NCBI GenBank assembly: GCA_027575765.1
Contig: JANBPT010000434.1
Coordinates: 1 to 36,091, forward strand
Origin: Tieghemiomyces parasiticus
Taxonomy: Eukaryota > Kickxellomycota > Dimargaritomycetes > Dimargaritales > Dimargaritaceae
Direction: 5' to 3'
Length of the DNA stretch: 36,091 bases
The notes under the pieces are model-generated. The model was not told the DNA's origin. It saw nothing but the letters and a program-made list of their open reading frames with translations, and ran no database searches. Below are positions 1 through 9,893 of the stretch, one piece after another. The position numbers and the translations under genes are program-made. Every line of letters begins with the position of its first letter. Within the stretch, counting starts at the first letter, position 1.

Positions 1-33
1 CAGAGCGACCAGGACACCGACATCATTTTCTAA
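1..33 (+). CDS. possible 3' end of a protein-coding gene entering from the left
   Basis: Frame 1 reads ten sense codons, giving QSDQDTDIIF, and then TAA at 31-33. Most of the codons end in C (AGC, GAC, ACC, ATC, TTC), which is the bias seen in the clear genes of this window. The sequence just after the stop is AT-richer, as expected of a 3' UTR. Only ten codons are visible, so neither the family nor the reading frame can be confirmed. The alternative is a chance open frame. Confidence 0.35.
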   Translation, partial: QSDQDTDIIF

Positions 34-533
34 ACCTCCGTCGATTACATTTGGATGGTCCGGACCTACATATCCCGGCCACATCTTTTTTATTTCCATA
101 TAAGGGAACACCCTGTCATGCCTCCTAGTGCTCAGAGTACAGGGTATACGGCAACGGCCAAGCGACCGCCCCACGGCTTCATACTTTCCACAACTTTTTC
201 CCCATGTCTTTTCTACCAAGTAAATGGGCTTTACAATACTGGGTTAACAGTCGGTCGATGGAATACATTCCTCTAAATATAGGATGTGGTGGTTGCGTAA
301 CTCCTAAGAGCCATACCATTTTACCCCGTTAAAAGGGTAACAACTGCGTTAAAACATTGAAGGTTCGTGACCTAACCGGGTGCAAGTATGGAGTAAGCTA
401 TCTAAAATATATTGTTATAGCAGCCCGGCCACGATGAAAAGAGGAAGACGAGGAGTGAGGGGCGGCGGGCGCACCACGCGGTGGCCAGTGACTAACTTCG
501 GTCAGGCGTCGAGCGGCCATGGTTACAATTAAA
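34..533. other. intergenic, no gene seen
   Basis: This stretch lies between the presumed end of a plus-strand gene and the stop codon of the minus-strand hypothetical gene, so it would be a convergent 3' region. It holds a 73-codon ATG frame at 55-276 with no recognisable domain, which I do not call. No AATAAA is evident close to either stop. Confidence 0.5.
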
Positions 534-1385
534 TCACTCGGTGAGGGCCACGTTCCGGCGCAAATAGACTCGGTTGCCCTTCGCGACCTGGGGCGGCCCT
601 ACTATTCCATTACGGGCCCACATGCGATCAGTGTTGATCGTAGGGCTGAAAGACGGCACGGTGTAACGATAGATGACCGGACGATAAATAATACATTTGG
701 TGGGGTTAGACACCTCGTAGGGGACCACCACCGTGGGGTCCGGCCCTCCTAGCGTGTCGTCAGAATCGACCGTGTCGAGGACGGCCGAGACTGGAGTGGT
801 CTTACGGCCGTCGACGACGGCCGGGATTGGTGGGTAACGGCGCGGCTGCAGGTGACCAACTAGGCGGGAGTACCGTGGTGGGGCATCGACAGGCGCGGCG
901 GGAAACGTCGTGATAGTACAGGGACCACCCCCGCAGGTATTGCAACGGCAGCAGTGCTTACGGTTCTGGCTGCTAGAGGCTGAGGAGTGGTATTGGTTGA
1001 CCCGGGGCAGGTCACTCACCACATTCGGATCGACTAGGTTAGTCATCGCAACTTGGAATGGGGTGGCTGCGAGTCGCGCCCGCTTGGCAGGACCCTGTCG
1101 TTCGGGGTTGTCGATGGAGTGGAGGCGAGCGGCAGGCGCTACTGTAGCCCAGCGTATCCGGCCGGTCGGGGTGGCTCCTCTGGTATGCGGTAGTGTGACC
1201 CCCATAGTAGGGTGGGTAACGTTCGGAGGCGTCCGGCTATCGACCACCACGGGGCTGCTATAAGGGCTTGCGCTATTGCCATGGTTACTGACGCTCTCCG
1301 ACGCAATTAGAGCTTCATACAGCACAGCAAAGGGTTGCGCGGGTTGGGTACTGCCGGCAAGTTGGGTAGCTTGGACGTTGGCCAT
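534..1385 (-). CDS. hypothetical protein with a cysteine cluster, 283 aa
   Basis: I do not recognise the family. The open frame extends further upstream to 1616, but I choose the ATG at 1385 because the sequence above it is low-complexity and UTR-like, and because the second codon is GCC (G at +4). The protein is Ser/Pro/Thr-rich and looks largely disordered. It carries a basic KRAR patch near residue 101 that could be a nuclear signal. A tight cysteine group lies at residues 145-156 (C145, C146, C148, C151, C156), possibly metal-binding. A PPRY motif at 169-172 fits the PPxY consensus for WW domains. Codon choice is moderately gene-like. A missed upstream exon or a non-coding open frame remains possible. 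Function unknown. Confidence 0.55.
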   Translation of the reverse strand: MANVQATQLAGSTQPAQPFAVLYEALIASESVSNHGNSASPYSSPVVVDSRTPPNVTHPTMGVTLPHTRGATPTGRIRWATVAPAARLHSIDNPERQGPAKRARLAATPFQVAMTNLVDPNVVSDLPRVNQYHSSASSSQNRKHCCRCNTCGGGPCTITTFPAAPVDAPPRYSRLVGHLQPRRYPPIPAVVDGRKTTPVSAVLDTVDSDDTLGGPDPTVVVPYEVSNPTKCIIYRPVIYRYTVPSFSPTINTDRMWARNGIVGPPQVAKGNRVYLRRNVALTE

Positions 1386-2801
1386 CGGTTGAATCGTAAG
1401 GGTGCGAATGGGGAGAGAGAAGTAGGGACGGCCCAAGGGGAAGCTGTACAAAGCAGCGAGTTGACAGATGCAAGTGAGAAATGAGGAAGGTCTGAACCTG
1501 AAGAAGGGTACAGAGTGAAAGAAAATAGCCGAATAATAGTAACCAAGGCTGTTTTCACGACAGATAGCAAGTTGCCGTTTAGTGATAGTAGTGAACGGCG
1601 ACCTAAATAACGCCAAAGGGGCCAGGTATAGAAACAGACTATGTTTCGAGAGGGAGAGCGACAGGGTTAGGAATTAGCAATGGCTCACGGCTGGAGGCAT
1701 CTCTTGAACGGGCCATAAAAGGTTGTGAAGGAAGAAGCGAGAAAGGACGTATGAGCCGGATAGGAAGAGGTGGCATGTATCAGGCAGACATTATCTAGTT
1801 GCGAAACATGATGGAAAGCACTGCCTGGAGGTACGAACAGACTATAGAAATGGCGAGGCCAGCCCGTGGCAAAATAGTAAGGTGGAAAACCATGGCGGGA
1901 AAGTGGTAATTCACATGGGAAATTTATTTTGCCATTTTACCATCAAGGGCTCCCGGTCGCCACTACTTCACCTGTCGTAGATTACAGATGCTGAGCCATC
2001 ATCACCTGTTCCACCCGGCCGCGGACCTTCAACGCCTGCCTGTACTCCTGCCGCTGCTTTTACCGGTTAATATCGGCAGGCTCCAGTCACACAGAGAAAC
2101 GATATCCCCCTGCTAATAAAGCTACTCGGTAACGGGTAACCTAGTTTTAAAAGTACCAGGCAATGTAGAGATGCAATCTGAAGAGAGAGGAGGGACGTAC
2201 CACAGTATAATGAAAAACAGGCTGGAAGTGTAGCACCGAGATAATCTAGAAGGGCCAATCCACCCATAATTGTATTGACCCTCTCTCTAACCCCCCTCGG
2301 CTCTTCTTTTCAAGCCGCCATTGCAATGCAAAACAGGGTCAAGGCAATGGCCACGGTAGGAGTATATTGTGCCACCACTGTGCCTGCTGACAACCCCTTT
2401 ACCGGAAAAAAGAGTGTGCTCCATACTAGAACTACCGCGTCCCAGACTCCTCTACTCTACCTGGCCCAGATTTCTGAGTGGACGAGTAATTTTTGTTTTG
2501 AATCATATGCGAAGGACGATAGCAGCGGACTTTCTACCACCAGTGGTCCGAATGGGCGAGTCCGTACCAGTATAGCGGCGATTACTTATCGCCCTTTATG
2601 TTATCAGTTGGAGATCTTACGGTCCTCCTGGCTACTGTAGACCTGTCCTGTTCTGCTCAAATACCCTGATCATGCTTAGGCCATTTTACCCCCATTTTTC
2701 TAATGTAGGGATTGCTCATGGGCTTTATAATGCTATGGTACCCCGCTAACCAAGATTTATTCCAAAAATCAAATACATGTGGCAGTCAGACTACCCAGAG
2801 G
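1386..2801. other. intergenic between the hypothetical gene and RPB3
   Basis: The left part is upstream of the hypothetical gene and the right part is downstream of RPB3. A plus-strand frame at 2275-2640 has an ATG at about 2326 and would give roughly 104 residues, but it shows no domain or membrane segment that I recognise. I see no repeats or RNA genes. The RPB3 polyadenylation signal is at the right edge. Confidence 0.5.
2756..2761 (-). terminator. AATAAA polyadenylation signal for RPB3
   Basis: The minus strand reads AATAAA about 40 nt downstream of the RPB3 stop codon, a normal distance for 3' end processing. Confidence 0.6.
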
Positions 2802-3722
2802 CTAATAGTTGTTCCAGTCGTCCCCGCCAAAGTCGTTTTCGGCAGGGGGTCCTCCGGTAATGGCCCCGTAACCTCCAACATCTCCGCCCGCGCCCCCCGA
2901 GGTTTCGTTCTCCTCGTCGAGTTTAATTTGGGTGGTGCCCAGTTTGTCCTGAAGCACGCTGATAGCAGTCAAAAAGACCTCCTCGGGGCGCAGGGACCCG
3001 ACGGTCTCGACCTTGAAGTAGAACCGATTGGGCTCGGCGTTGAAGTCGAACGGCTCCCCAGGCTGCACCTCGGGTTCCTCGGTGGCATTGCTGGACAGAG
3101 GCCACTCCTTCTTGACGTCTTCCTCAATCCAGTAGTGGGTATGGCGAAGCCGGTTGTGTGGGTCGTACTCGAACCCGATGGCGGCGACGGGGCTCCACTT
3201 GGCGTGCTCCTTGGCGACACCTTTCTTGGCTAGACAGTTGACCTTGATCTCCTGGCCCTTGCGCAGCTTCACAATCAGCACGCCCGGGTCCTCGTCGTCG
3301 ACCAGGACAGGGACCACGTTAGGGTCGCTGCTCATGAGTAACTTGCTGGTCACCTCGAGGGTTTGATTGTCCGTGCACTTGACATTGAGCGTGAGCTCCA
3401 CCGTGCATAGGTCACACGCCTGGACACACGTGCAGTCTCGCGTGTACTTCATCCGATCCACCGTACTGCTCACCAGCGGTATCAGGCCCAGCCGGTGCGC
3501 CAAAAACTCGTCCGCGAGCACCGACGTGTTGCTCTCGATCTGTACAATGTCAATGGCTATCGTCGGAACCTCGGCGATCATGGTGCGCCGCAGTGAATTG
3601 GCCACGCTGAGGTCCGTGTCGGAGAGTACAAAGTCCATCATGTGGTCTGTGATCTGCCGGATGTGGATCTGCGGGCCGCCCCCATCCGGGTTGAGCGTGG
3701 TATCGTACGCGTTGTAGGCCAT
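2802..3722 (-). CDS. RPB3: DNA-directed RNA polymerase II subunit RPB3, 306 aa
   Basis: RPB3 is the alpha-like subunit that pairs with RPB11 to nucleate assembly of RNA polymerase II in the nucleus. The N-terminal dimerisation part contains LSVANSLRRTMIAEVPTIAI (residues 38-57), followed by the family motif LADEFLAHRLGLIPL (about 69-83). The zinc-binding loop is intact, with C97, C99, C103 and C106 in DCTCVQACDLC. Later family blocks include KLRKGQE and AKKGVAKEHAKWSP, then FEYDP. The Gly/Asp-rich C-terminal tail ending in NNY is typical of fungal orthologues, and the length is close to yeast Rpb3 (about 318 residues). The start ATG sits in an excellent context (CACCATGG). The gene is a single exon with no defect. 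Confidence 0.97.
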   Translation of the reverse strand: MAYNAYDTTLNPDGGGPQIHIRQITDHMMDFVLSDTDLSVANSLRRTMIAEVPTIAIDIVQIESNTSVLADEFLAHRLGLIPLVSSTVDRMKYTRDCTCVQACDLCTVELTLNVKCTDNQTLEVTSKLLMSSDPNVVPVLVDDEDPGVLIVKLRKGQEIKVNCLAKKGVAKEHAKWSPVAAIGFEYDPHNRLRHTHYWIEEDVKKEWPLSSNATEEPEVQPGEPFDFNAEPNRFYFKVETVGSLRPEEVFLTAISVLQDKLGTTQIKLDEENETSGGAGGDVGGYGAITGGPPAENDFGGDDWNNY

Positions 3723-4740
3723 GGTGAGCGGCAGTATGGAGAGGGGAAGCAGCTCTATTGTAGCCAGAAACGGGATGAGACGAGGAGGGGCGTAGAGTTA
3801 CTAGATGAGGTACATTGGAATGGATGGGACATCAGGAAGACAATGGGTCCCAAGCGCTTGACAGGATTCACTGCCGCAATAGTCACATGCACGTAGGCTT
3901 TCGACAGCCGACCCTTGCCAGTCGCGTATTGCTCAGTGGTCATGGCTAAATAATTTCGCCAAGTGTGAGCCCTCGGGTTCATCCTTTGCCGAACCACCGT
4001 AGGTGCCTTTACCTCTACTAACTAAGGACTTCCGATAAGATAGTTATCAGCTGTAACAGATTATAATAAAATGCACCCGTGTACAACCAGCGACCGTCTG
4101 CCATCCTTGACCAGTCGTCATGAAGTGCACCCCCATCTTTACTGCTTCACTTGTTACCTTCCCCGCTATAAAAATTCAAGGTTGTAACAGGAAGTTCAGG
4201 TATCTGCTTCCTGGATCGATCTGGTGTACTCACGAGGGCGAATACTAAGCCTACCGATGCGCTAGTTGGGGAATCGAGGTGACTGGAATTATCATGGATA
4301 GGAATAGGGCGACGGCCACTTTATTAGGCTGTTATTTTCAAGGCTTTTATAGCCGAACCGGTTAGTGTGGAAGGTATGGGGAAGGGAGCTTGACCTTGGC
4401 AAGGGTCGAGCCTCGCGAGGCTGTGCAAGTGGTTTTGTGAGACATTTGATAAGTGACAAGGTATTGCAAGTTGGTAAGGAATTAGCGGCGAGGTTCTGCG
4501 ATTTACTCTGCTAATAGATGATAGGGGAGAGTAGAGAGTCGGTTTGGTGCAAGTGAGGGCGGAGATGAACCACGGTTGACACCACCCTTTTTGGGCGGAC
4601 GTTGTCATCAATAACGGTCCAAGGTGTGAGTAATGTCTGGTGGCTGCCGTGGATTTCACCTTGGCTATCACAACCGATACTGGGCCATTGATAGAATTTG
4701 GATTTAGGGTTCTTTGAACGATCGCATTCAGATTATTAAG
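3723..4740. other. upstream region of RPB3, no gene seen
   Basis: This is the 5' flank of RPB3. A minus-strand frame at 4324-4671 has a conventional ATG only at its far end and no recognisable domain. The plus strand is mixed to purine-rich here and becomes markedly pyrimidine-rich from about 4,740. Confidence 0.4.
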
Positions 4741-7450
4741 GGGAAATTGAAGGTGATGGACTTCTCCTCTTCATCCTTCATTACTTCGGAGAATGGCATG
4801 CCTTTTACCCTACTCTGTTATGGCTGACTTCGCCTTGCCTTAATACCGATCTATTATAGCCGACTGCTTTATCCGACATCCACTACCACCTCTTCTCCTA
4901 CCAGTTTTCCCTGATGACCCATTTCCGTTATTCGTATACTCCTCTCCTTCCTACCTTCCATGTTCCTACTACTAACGATCCGACCAACACCCTTCCTGAT
5001 TGTGGTCGGAATAGCCCTCTACCGTTTTATGATAAGCTACGAGGACAGAAATACCTCATCATTGGTTAGTAAATACAGTCACAAACGAACGACAATGGCA
5101 AGCCAGGTGAAGTTGGGCTTCATTATTAATTGGCTTATATCTTCATGATGAAGCTGTTATGTTAACATTCATTCTTTGTCTCTCTCGTCTTATATGCCGT
5201 GTTGTCGTGAATTCTTTTTCTTATTCCATATACTTGCAAACCCCAGTTACCATCTGATAAGGCAGGTCACAGACTTATATAATGTCTGTCAACTTACAGC
5301 CTCATTAAGTCTTCAGGATGCCTTATGATTAATTATCGATGTTATATTCTCACCCTTAGTATTCTCATACTACCTCCTTGAGCCACCGGGTACTAACTAG
5401 TCGACAGGTGCCTCCGCGTTCCTATCCTGTAGGACTGCTATCAGTTGGTCCCACTTGCTTGATTCGGCAGCAACTCCGCTGCCTTCGTATTCCACCTTGG
5501 CGCCAGTCCCGCCCTGCACTGTCATACCGGGGTTCATCTAACCCAGGTTAAAGCTATTACAGAGTTTGTTAGGAACCCATGAAGTACACAGACCCTACTC
5601 GGTTACTATTGAATAAATGACATCATATCACTACACAACAAATCCCTCTCAGCATGTACTCCTTTTAGCTTGTTGGTTTGTAATTACCCAGTCGTTTGAC
5701 TATTAACCTTTTTATTCTCCTATGTAGTCTATACCTACAACAGAGAGGATATATAGCGTATCCCATGAAGCGATACACCTCCATTCGAGCGATTCTCGAC
5801 AACCTGTCTCTGTAGAAAACCGATACAATAAAATATAAACATCGTTATGGACCACCATCAACGGGCCAAGGGAGCCCATGTCCATCCATACCATCTCTTC
5901 TTGCGCCCATTTAATAACATGTGGCCCTTAAATATATCCCAATCCGGGTTGTGTAGGTGTATTAGGCGCCCAGATAGATTATAGCGAAATCTACGTTCTC
6001 GCACTGTTAGTTGGAGGCTAATCTAATGGCCGTTAGAAAAGGTAATCCTCCCAATGTCTGCTAAGCCAATCACAGTCCGTCAAAGTCACGAAACAAGGTG
6101 CGGTCGACAGTACTTTTGGCTCTCTCATCACTGTCGCCAATGCTCTAGAATGGCCAGATACTACGCATCTAGCCGAGGGGAGAGTGAAATGTGCTGTGGC
6201 GTATGTTAGTGCCTCTTGCAAAACGGCTGCCGGTATGACATGGTTACACCACAGTTGGATCCTACGATGTTTTTACTCAGTGGATTGAAACAGCCTGTAT
6301 CCCTACGTTCGGAACTGATTGTTGTAAGTGATCATTCTCTAAACAAGTTTACATCGCATATAAAACAAAAGGGGGATTATACAGGTTGTTTAAGAGTATA
6401 GTCAAGTAACAGCCCCAGTTATTTTCACACTATTCAATCCCTGGCGATCTAACATGCTATATCTCTCCATATATATAGATAGAATTTACGCCAGATGCGT
6501 AGGTTTTTGCTCTTGGGGCTAAAGTTTGGATCAATAAATTTAAACTTCATAGTTAGTATACATATGCTTTCTAGTTTAGGACTTTAAACCCTGCCAAGCA
6601 AAGACGCCATATTCATAGGGGGGAAAGGCACTGTGCATGGTAAAACCCGAGCCACTAGCTGACTCATTGCACACAATTATTACCCGTGGTTCTCGCGACA
6701 TAACTAATGGTTGCTATAGTGCCTTTTAACCTTACGTCTTCATATTGTCAAGTATATCATCTTCTAGCGTCACGATACTAATTCGCACCCAGACTACTCA
6801 CGGTCCGCGGCTAGCTACACTACCGGCAGGAGTCTGTTAGTTGCTGCGTGCCGCGCATATCAGTACCTCCTCTGGTCGTTGAATAGTCAACAATTAAACA
6901 TCACCTTTTCTTAATTTCTTCTTGGCAGTAGGAGACTTTACTCGTCCCTGACCCGCCTGGGACGCTCCCAAGCATCTTACTCCCCAACATCTGTATAATA
7001 TCAAATCTCTGTGAAAGTTGATTATCACATCTGAAATCGCAAACGCGTCTAGACTTCCACTCGCCACACGCTATGCATCTTCAAGGCTTCTTCACAGCTG
7101 TACATTCGCCTTGCATTTCGTTGGTTATTATTGCCTTGCAAAGTAGCTATAGGCAGTCTATTGACAACCCACTATAAATCACCATTCCTTTTGCAATGAC
7201 TCACAGCACCTTGCCATACGCCTTCGGCCTTTCTATCCTTGCACCCTGTTGTCGCCCTTGGCTACCAACGAACCCGATTCAATATAATTCAGACCCCGCG
7301 AATATCATCCCGGGACTCGACAGTCCATACCTTCTAAACCATCACCCGTTTACCTATATAGTTTTACTTAGAAAAGTACGGCTTCTAAGATTACATCCAC
7401 TCTACCGAGTCGCCCAGGGAAACCCTACCAGACGTATTTAGCTCTTGAGA
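4740..7450. other. AT-rich, plus-strand pyrimidine-rich segment without a convincing gene
   Basis: Many lines here are only about 25-45% purine on the plus strand (15-17 of 60 bases near 4,861-4,980), the opposite of the flanking DNA. In this window such CT-richness lies on the sense strand ahead of genes, for example the plus-strand aquaporin. The segment could therefore belong to a plus-strand transcription unit, either non-coding or too decayed to recognise. Small ATG frames at 4960-5148 and 7196-7441 have no known domain. The first follows a very CT-rich leader and has a hydrophobic N-terminus (MFLLLTIRPTPFLIVVGIAL). I see no RNA gene or repeat. Confidence 0.35.
4960..5148 (+). CDS. possible small membrane protein or first exon, 62 aa
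   Basis: The ATG follows a long CT-rich tract that resembles the 5' leaders of other genes in this window. The first 28 residues are strongly hydrophobic and could be a signal anchor. The rest is hydrophilic up to a second short hydrophobic end. Two donor-like sequences lie inside the frame (GGTTAGT, and CAGGTGAAG), so this could be a first exon, but I could not find a convincing partner exon downstream. It may equally be a chance open frame. Function unknown. Confidence 0.15.
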   Translation: MFLLLTIRPTPFLIVVGIALYRFMISYEDRNTSSLVSKYSHKRTTMASQVKLGFIINWLISS

Positions 7451-8243
7451 GTTATTCGCAACGCACGCCGGATAAATCTGAATGTTTTTCTTTACCCAAA
7501 TTCTTGTATCGGGGAATCGTGCGGTGGATCAGATGAAACCTAGCCGGTGTTGACCAGTGATTCTGAGCAACTACCTTGTCGCGGTCCCACTCTGCTCTAT
7601 CGATAGTAAAACCAAACGGTTGTCTATGCACTGGTTGACGCACTGCGAACGCAGCGCCTACACAGGTAATGCGGAAACGGCCACCTTTACGTAGCATAAT
7701 GGGTAGGGTCATATTTTAATTATTGTAATTGACTGGGTTTCTAGGATTTCATTGGCGGGAATTTAGAGTCCAAATAGAAGCTCCATAGAAAAAAATTAAA
7801 AAGGACAAATTGAGGGTAGAGGTGAAGGTACATCGTGTAAAGCCAAAGGAAAGAAGTAAATATAGGCAATGATCATTACAGGAAGCTGGCTAACGATAAT
7901 TCGGAGATCACGGAAGTAATACGTGCGGAAGCGGAGAGGCGATAGGTATTGAGGTATGTTTAGGATAAAGTAACGGTGTAAGGAATCGTGTATCGTGGGC
8001 CCAGCCGAAGCGCCAGTGTTTCTTCGTTATCCCTGTCTTGCTCAGAGAGTGGCGTTAATGGCATCACAGTCACTAGTGCATGACCCATTTATACAAAGCC
8101 CCTCTATAGAAAGGACTTAAGGAGCCACCAGATCAACTGGGAAAATCCAGCGTCCTATCACGATCTAGCGCTCAAAGAAAAAGTGGATGCGAGGGAAGGA
8201 TAGAGAAAAATCCAATGTCGAAGCACTGGCCAAGAGAGTGTGG
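7450..8243. other. downstream flank of the permease gene
   Basis: Plus-strand composition changes to strongly purine-rich from about 7,740. An 86-codon minus-strand frame at 7452-7712 starts with ATG and reads as hydrophilic protein, but I recognise no family and give it little weight. I see no AATAAA close to the permease stop codon. Confidence 0.4.
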
Positions 8244-9893
8244 TTAGACGGTCTGCTCCACTACCTCAGTCATGCCAATGTCGTCGAAATTCCGGGTGTC
8301 GGATAGTACATCGACGTCAACCAGAGGAACGATGCTGGTACGTTTGTAGAAACGCCAGAACAGGAACAGGATGACGAAGATGGGCAGACCAAGATAGGAT
8401 GACAGGAAGATACCGACGTTAAAGCCGTTACTGAAGGACGGCCAGCCTTGGCCGAGAATAACGAACGAAGTGATAGTGAGCGCAATGATGGGACCGAATG
8501 GGAAGGCTAGGGCGCGGTAGGGCAGCGCGCCAACGTCGTAGCCCTGGGCGACGTAGGCCCGGCGGAAGCGCCAGTGACTAATGGCGATACCGAGCCAGGC
8601 CATGAACCCGGTAATACCGGAGAGGTTGACAAGCCAGGTATAGACCACTTGGTTACCAATGAAGGACAGGGCGAAGAAGACGGAGGCAACGAGGGTGGTC
8701 AGCATGAGACAGTAGATAGGGATACCGCCCTTGGTGATACGGCGTAGGAAGCGGGGGGCCTTGCCCTCCATGGACAGGGTCCACAGGGTGCGGGCGCAGC
8801 AGTAGAGACCTGAGTTGCCAGCGGACAGCACAGTGATAAGGATGACAGCGTTCATGATGTGGGCGGCGGGTCGCAGGCCGGCCTTCTGGAAGACCAGGGT
8901 GAAGGGCGAGATGCCTACGTCACCCACACCATCGGCCTGGACGAGCAGCGGGTCGTCGAATGGGATGATGAGCCCCATAATGAAGGTGGCCAGGATATAG
9001 AAGATAAGAATACGCCAGAACACCTGGCGGATGGCACGAGGAACGTCACGGCGGGGGTTTTCGCTTTCGCCGGCGGCAACCCCCACGAGTTCGGTACCTT
9101 GGAAGGAGAAGCCAGAAACGATGAAGGACTGGATGATACCGGCAACGCCGTTGTTGAACGGGGCGCCCTCACGGGTCCAGTTCTCGAAGCCGTACTGGTG
9201 GTTTCCAATGACGCCAGCGTCGGTGAACACGCCAATGATGATGAACACGATCACAGCTACGATCTTGATGAGCGAGAACCAGTATTCGGATTCACCATAG
9301 CCTTTCACTGAGATGGCGTTCAATGCGAACATAATGCCCATAGCGATGGCACTCCAAATAACGCCCGTGATGTGTGGCAGCCAAAACTGGATGATAATTC
9401 CAGTGGCGACCAATTCGGAGGCCACCGTCACTGTCCATGAAAACCAGTAGTTCCAGCCCAGGGCGAACCCAAACGCCGGGTCTACGAACCGACCACCGTA
9501 GGTGTTAAAAGATCCCGACACAGGCATATAAGTCGCCAGCTCACCAAGCGAACTCATCACGAAAAACACCATTATACCGACCAACGCGTAGGCCATCAGG
9601 CAACCCGCCGGCCCGGCGTCGGCCAGTGCTGTCCCAGACCCGATGAACAGGCCTGTACCAATAGTGCCGCCGATGGCAATCATGGTCATATGACGTTCCT
9701 TCAGGGTCCGTTTCAGCTCGACTGGGGCATCGCTGTCGCCGCTGTGAGTGGAACCGGGCTTCTCCTCCACTTCAACGTCCATTTTGTAGGGCGGCGGAGA
9801 CCCAACTGGGATGCTCTTGACTTCGGACACGACAGAGGCGCGGCCGCTGGCCGGCCTGCTTTCCGTTCCGCCGGGCAGTTCGGCCTTGGTCAT
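8244..9893 (-). CDS. lysine-permease-like amino-acid permease (APC superfamily), 549 aa
   Basis: A plasma-membrane amino-acid/proton symporter with about 12 membrane helices. TM1 has GGTIGTGLFIGSG (residues 75-87). The family block SLGELATYMPVSGSFNTYG follows, then FALGWNYWFSW, SFQGTELVGVAAGESENPRR, and SAGNSGLYCCARTLW in the TM8 region. Wording across the whole core resembles bacterial LysP (for example YWFSLIKIVAVIVFIIIGV, WLGIAISHWRFRR) more than the fungal Gap1/Lyp1 consensus I know. Lysine or another cationic amino acid is the likely substrate, by inference. A hydrophilic N-terminal tail of about 65 residues, which bacterial LysP lacks at this length, carries PPPY at 33-36, a PPxY site of the kind bound by Nedd4/Rsp5 ubiquitin ligases, with lysines nearby (K26, K38, K45). 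Single exon, intact, start GCCATGACC. Confidence 0.96.
   Translation of the reverse strand: MTKAELPGGTESRPASGRASVVSEVKSIPVGSPPPYKMDVEVEEKPGSTHSGDSDAPVELKRTLKERHMTMIAIGGTIGTGLFIGSGTALADAGPAGCLMAYALVGIMVFFVMSSLGELATYMPVSGSFNTYGGRFVDPAFGFALGWNYWFSWTVTVASELVATGIIIQFWLPHITGVIWSAIAMGIMFALNAISVKGYGESEYWFSLIKIVAVIVFIIIGVFTDAGVIGNHQYGFENWTREGAPFNNGVAGIIQSFIVSGFSFQGTELVGVAAGESENPRRDVPRAIRQVFWRILIFYILATFIMGLIIPFDDPLLVQADGVGDVGISPFTLVFQKAGLRPAAHIMNAVILITVLSAGNSGLYCCARTLWTLSMEGKAPRFLRRITKGGIPIYCLMLTTLVASVFFALSFIGNQVVYTWLVNLSGITGFMAWLGIAISHWRFRRAYVAQGYDVGALPYRALAFPFGPIIALTITSFVILGQGWPSFSNGFNVGIFLSSYLGLPIFVILFLFWRFYKRTSIVPLVDVDVLSDTRNFDDIGMTEVVEQTV

Noticed and set aside
5143..5260. C/D-box snoRNA-like ATGATGA followed at a distance by CTGA
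   Set aside because: The spacing of about 100 nt, the lack of a terminal stem and the absence of C'/D' boxes make it unconvincing.
8859..9311. 150-codon plus-strand frame inside the permease gene
   Set aside because: It is antisense to the permease core, and its acidic composition is the mirror of the permease codons.
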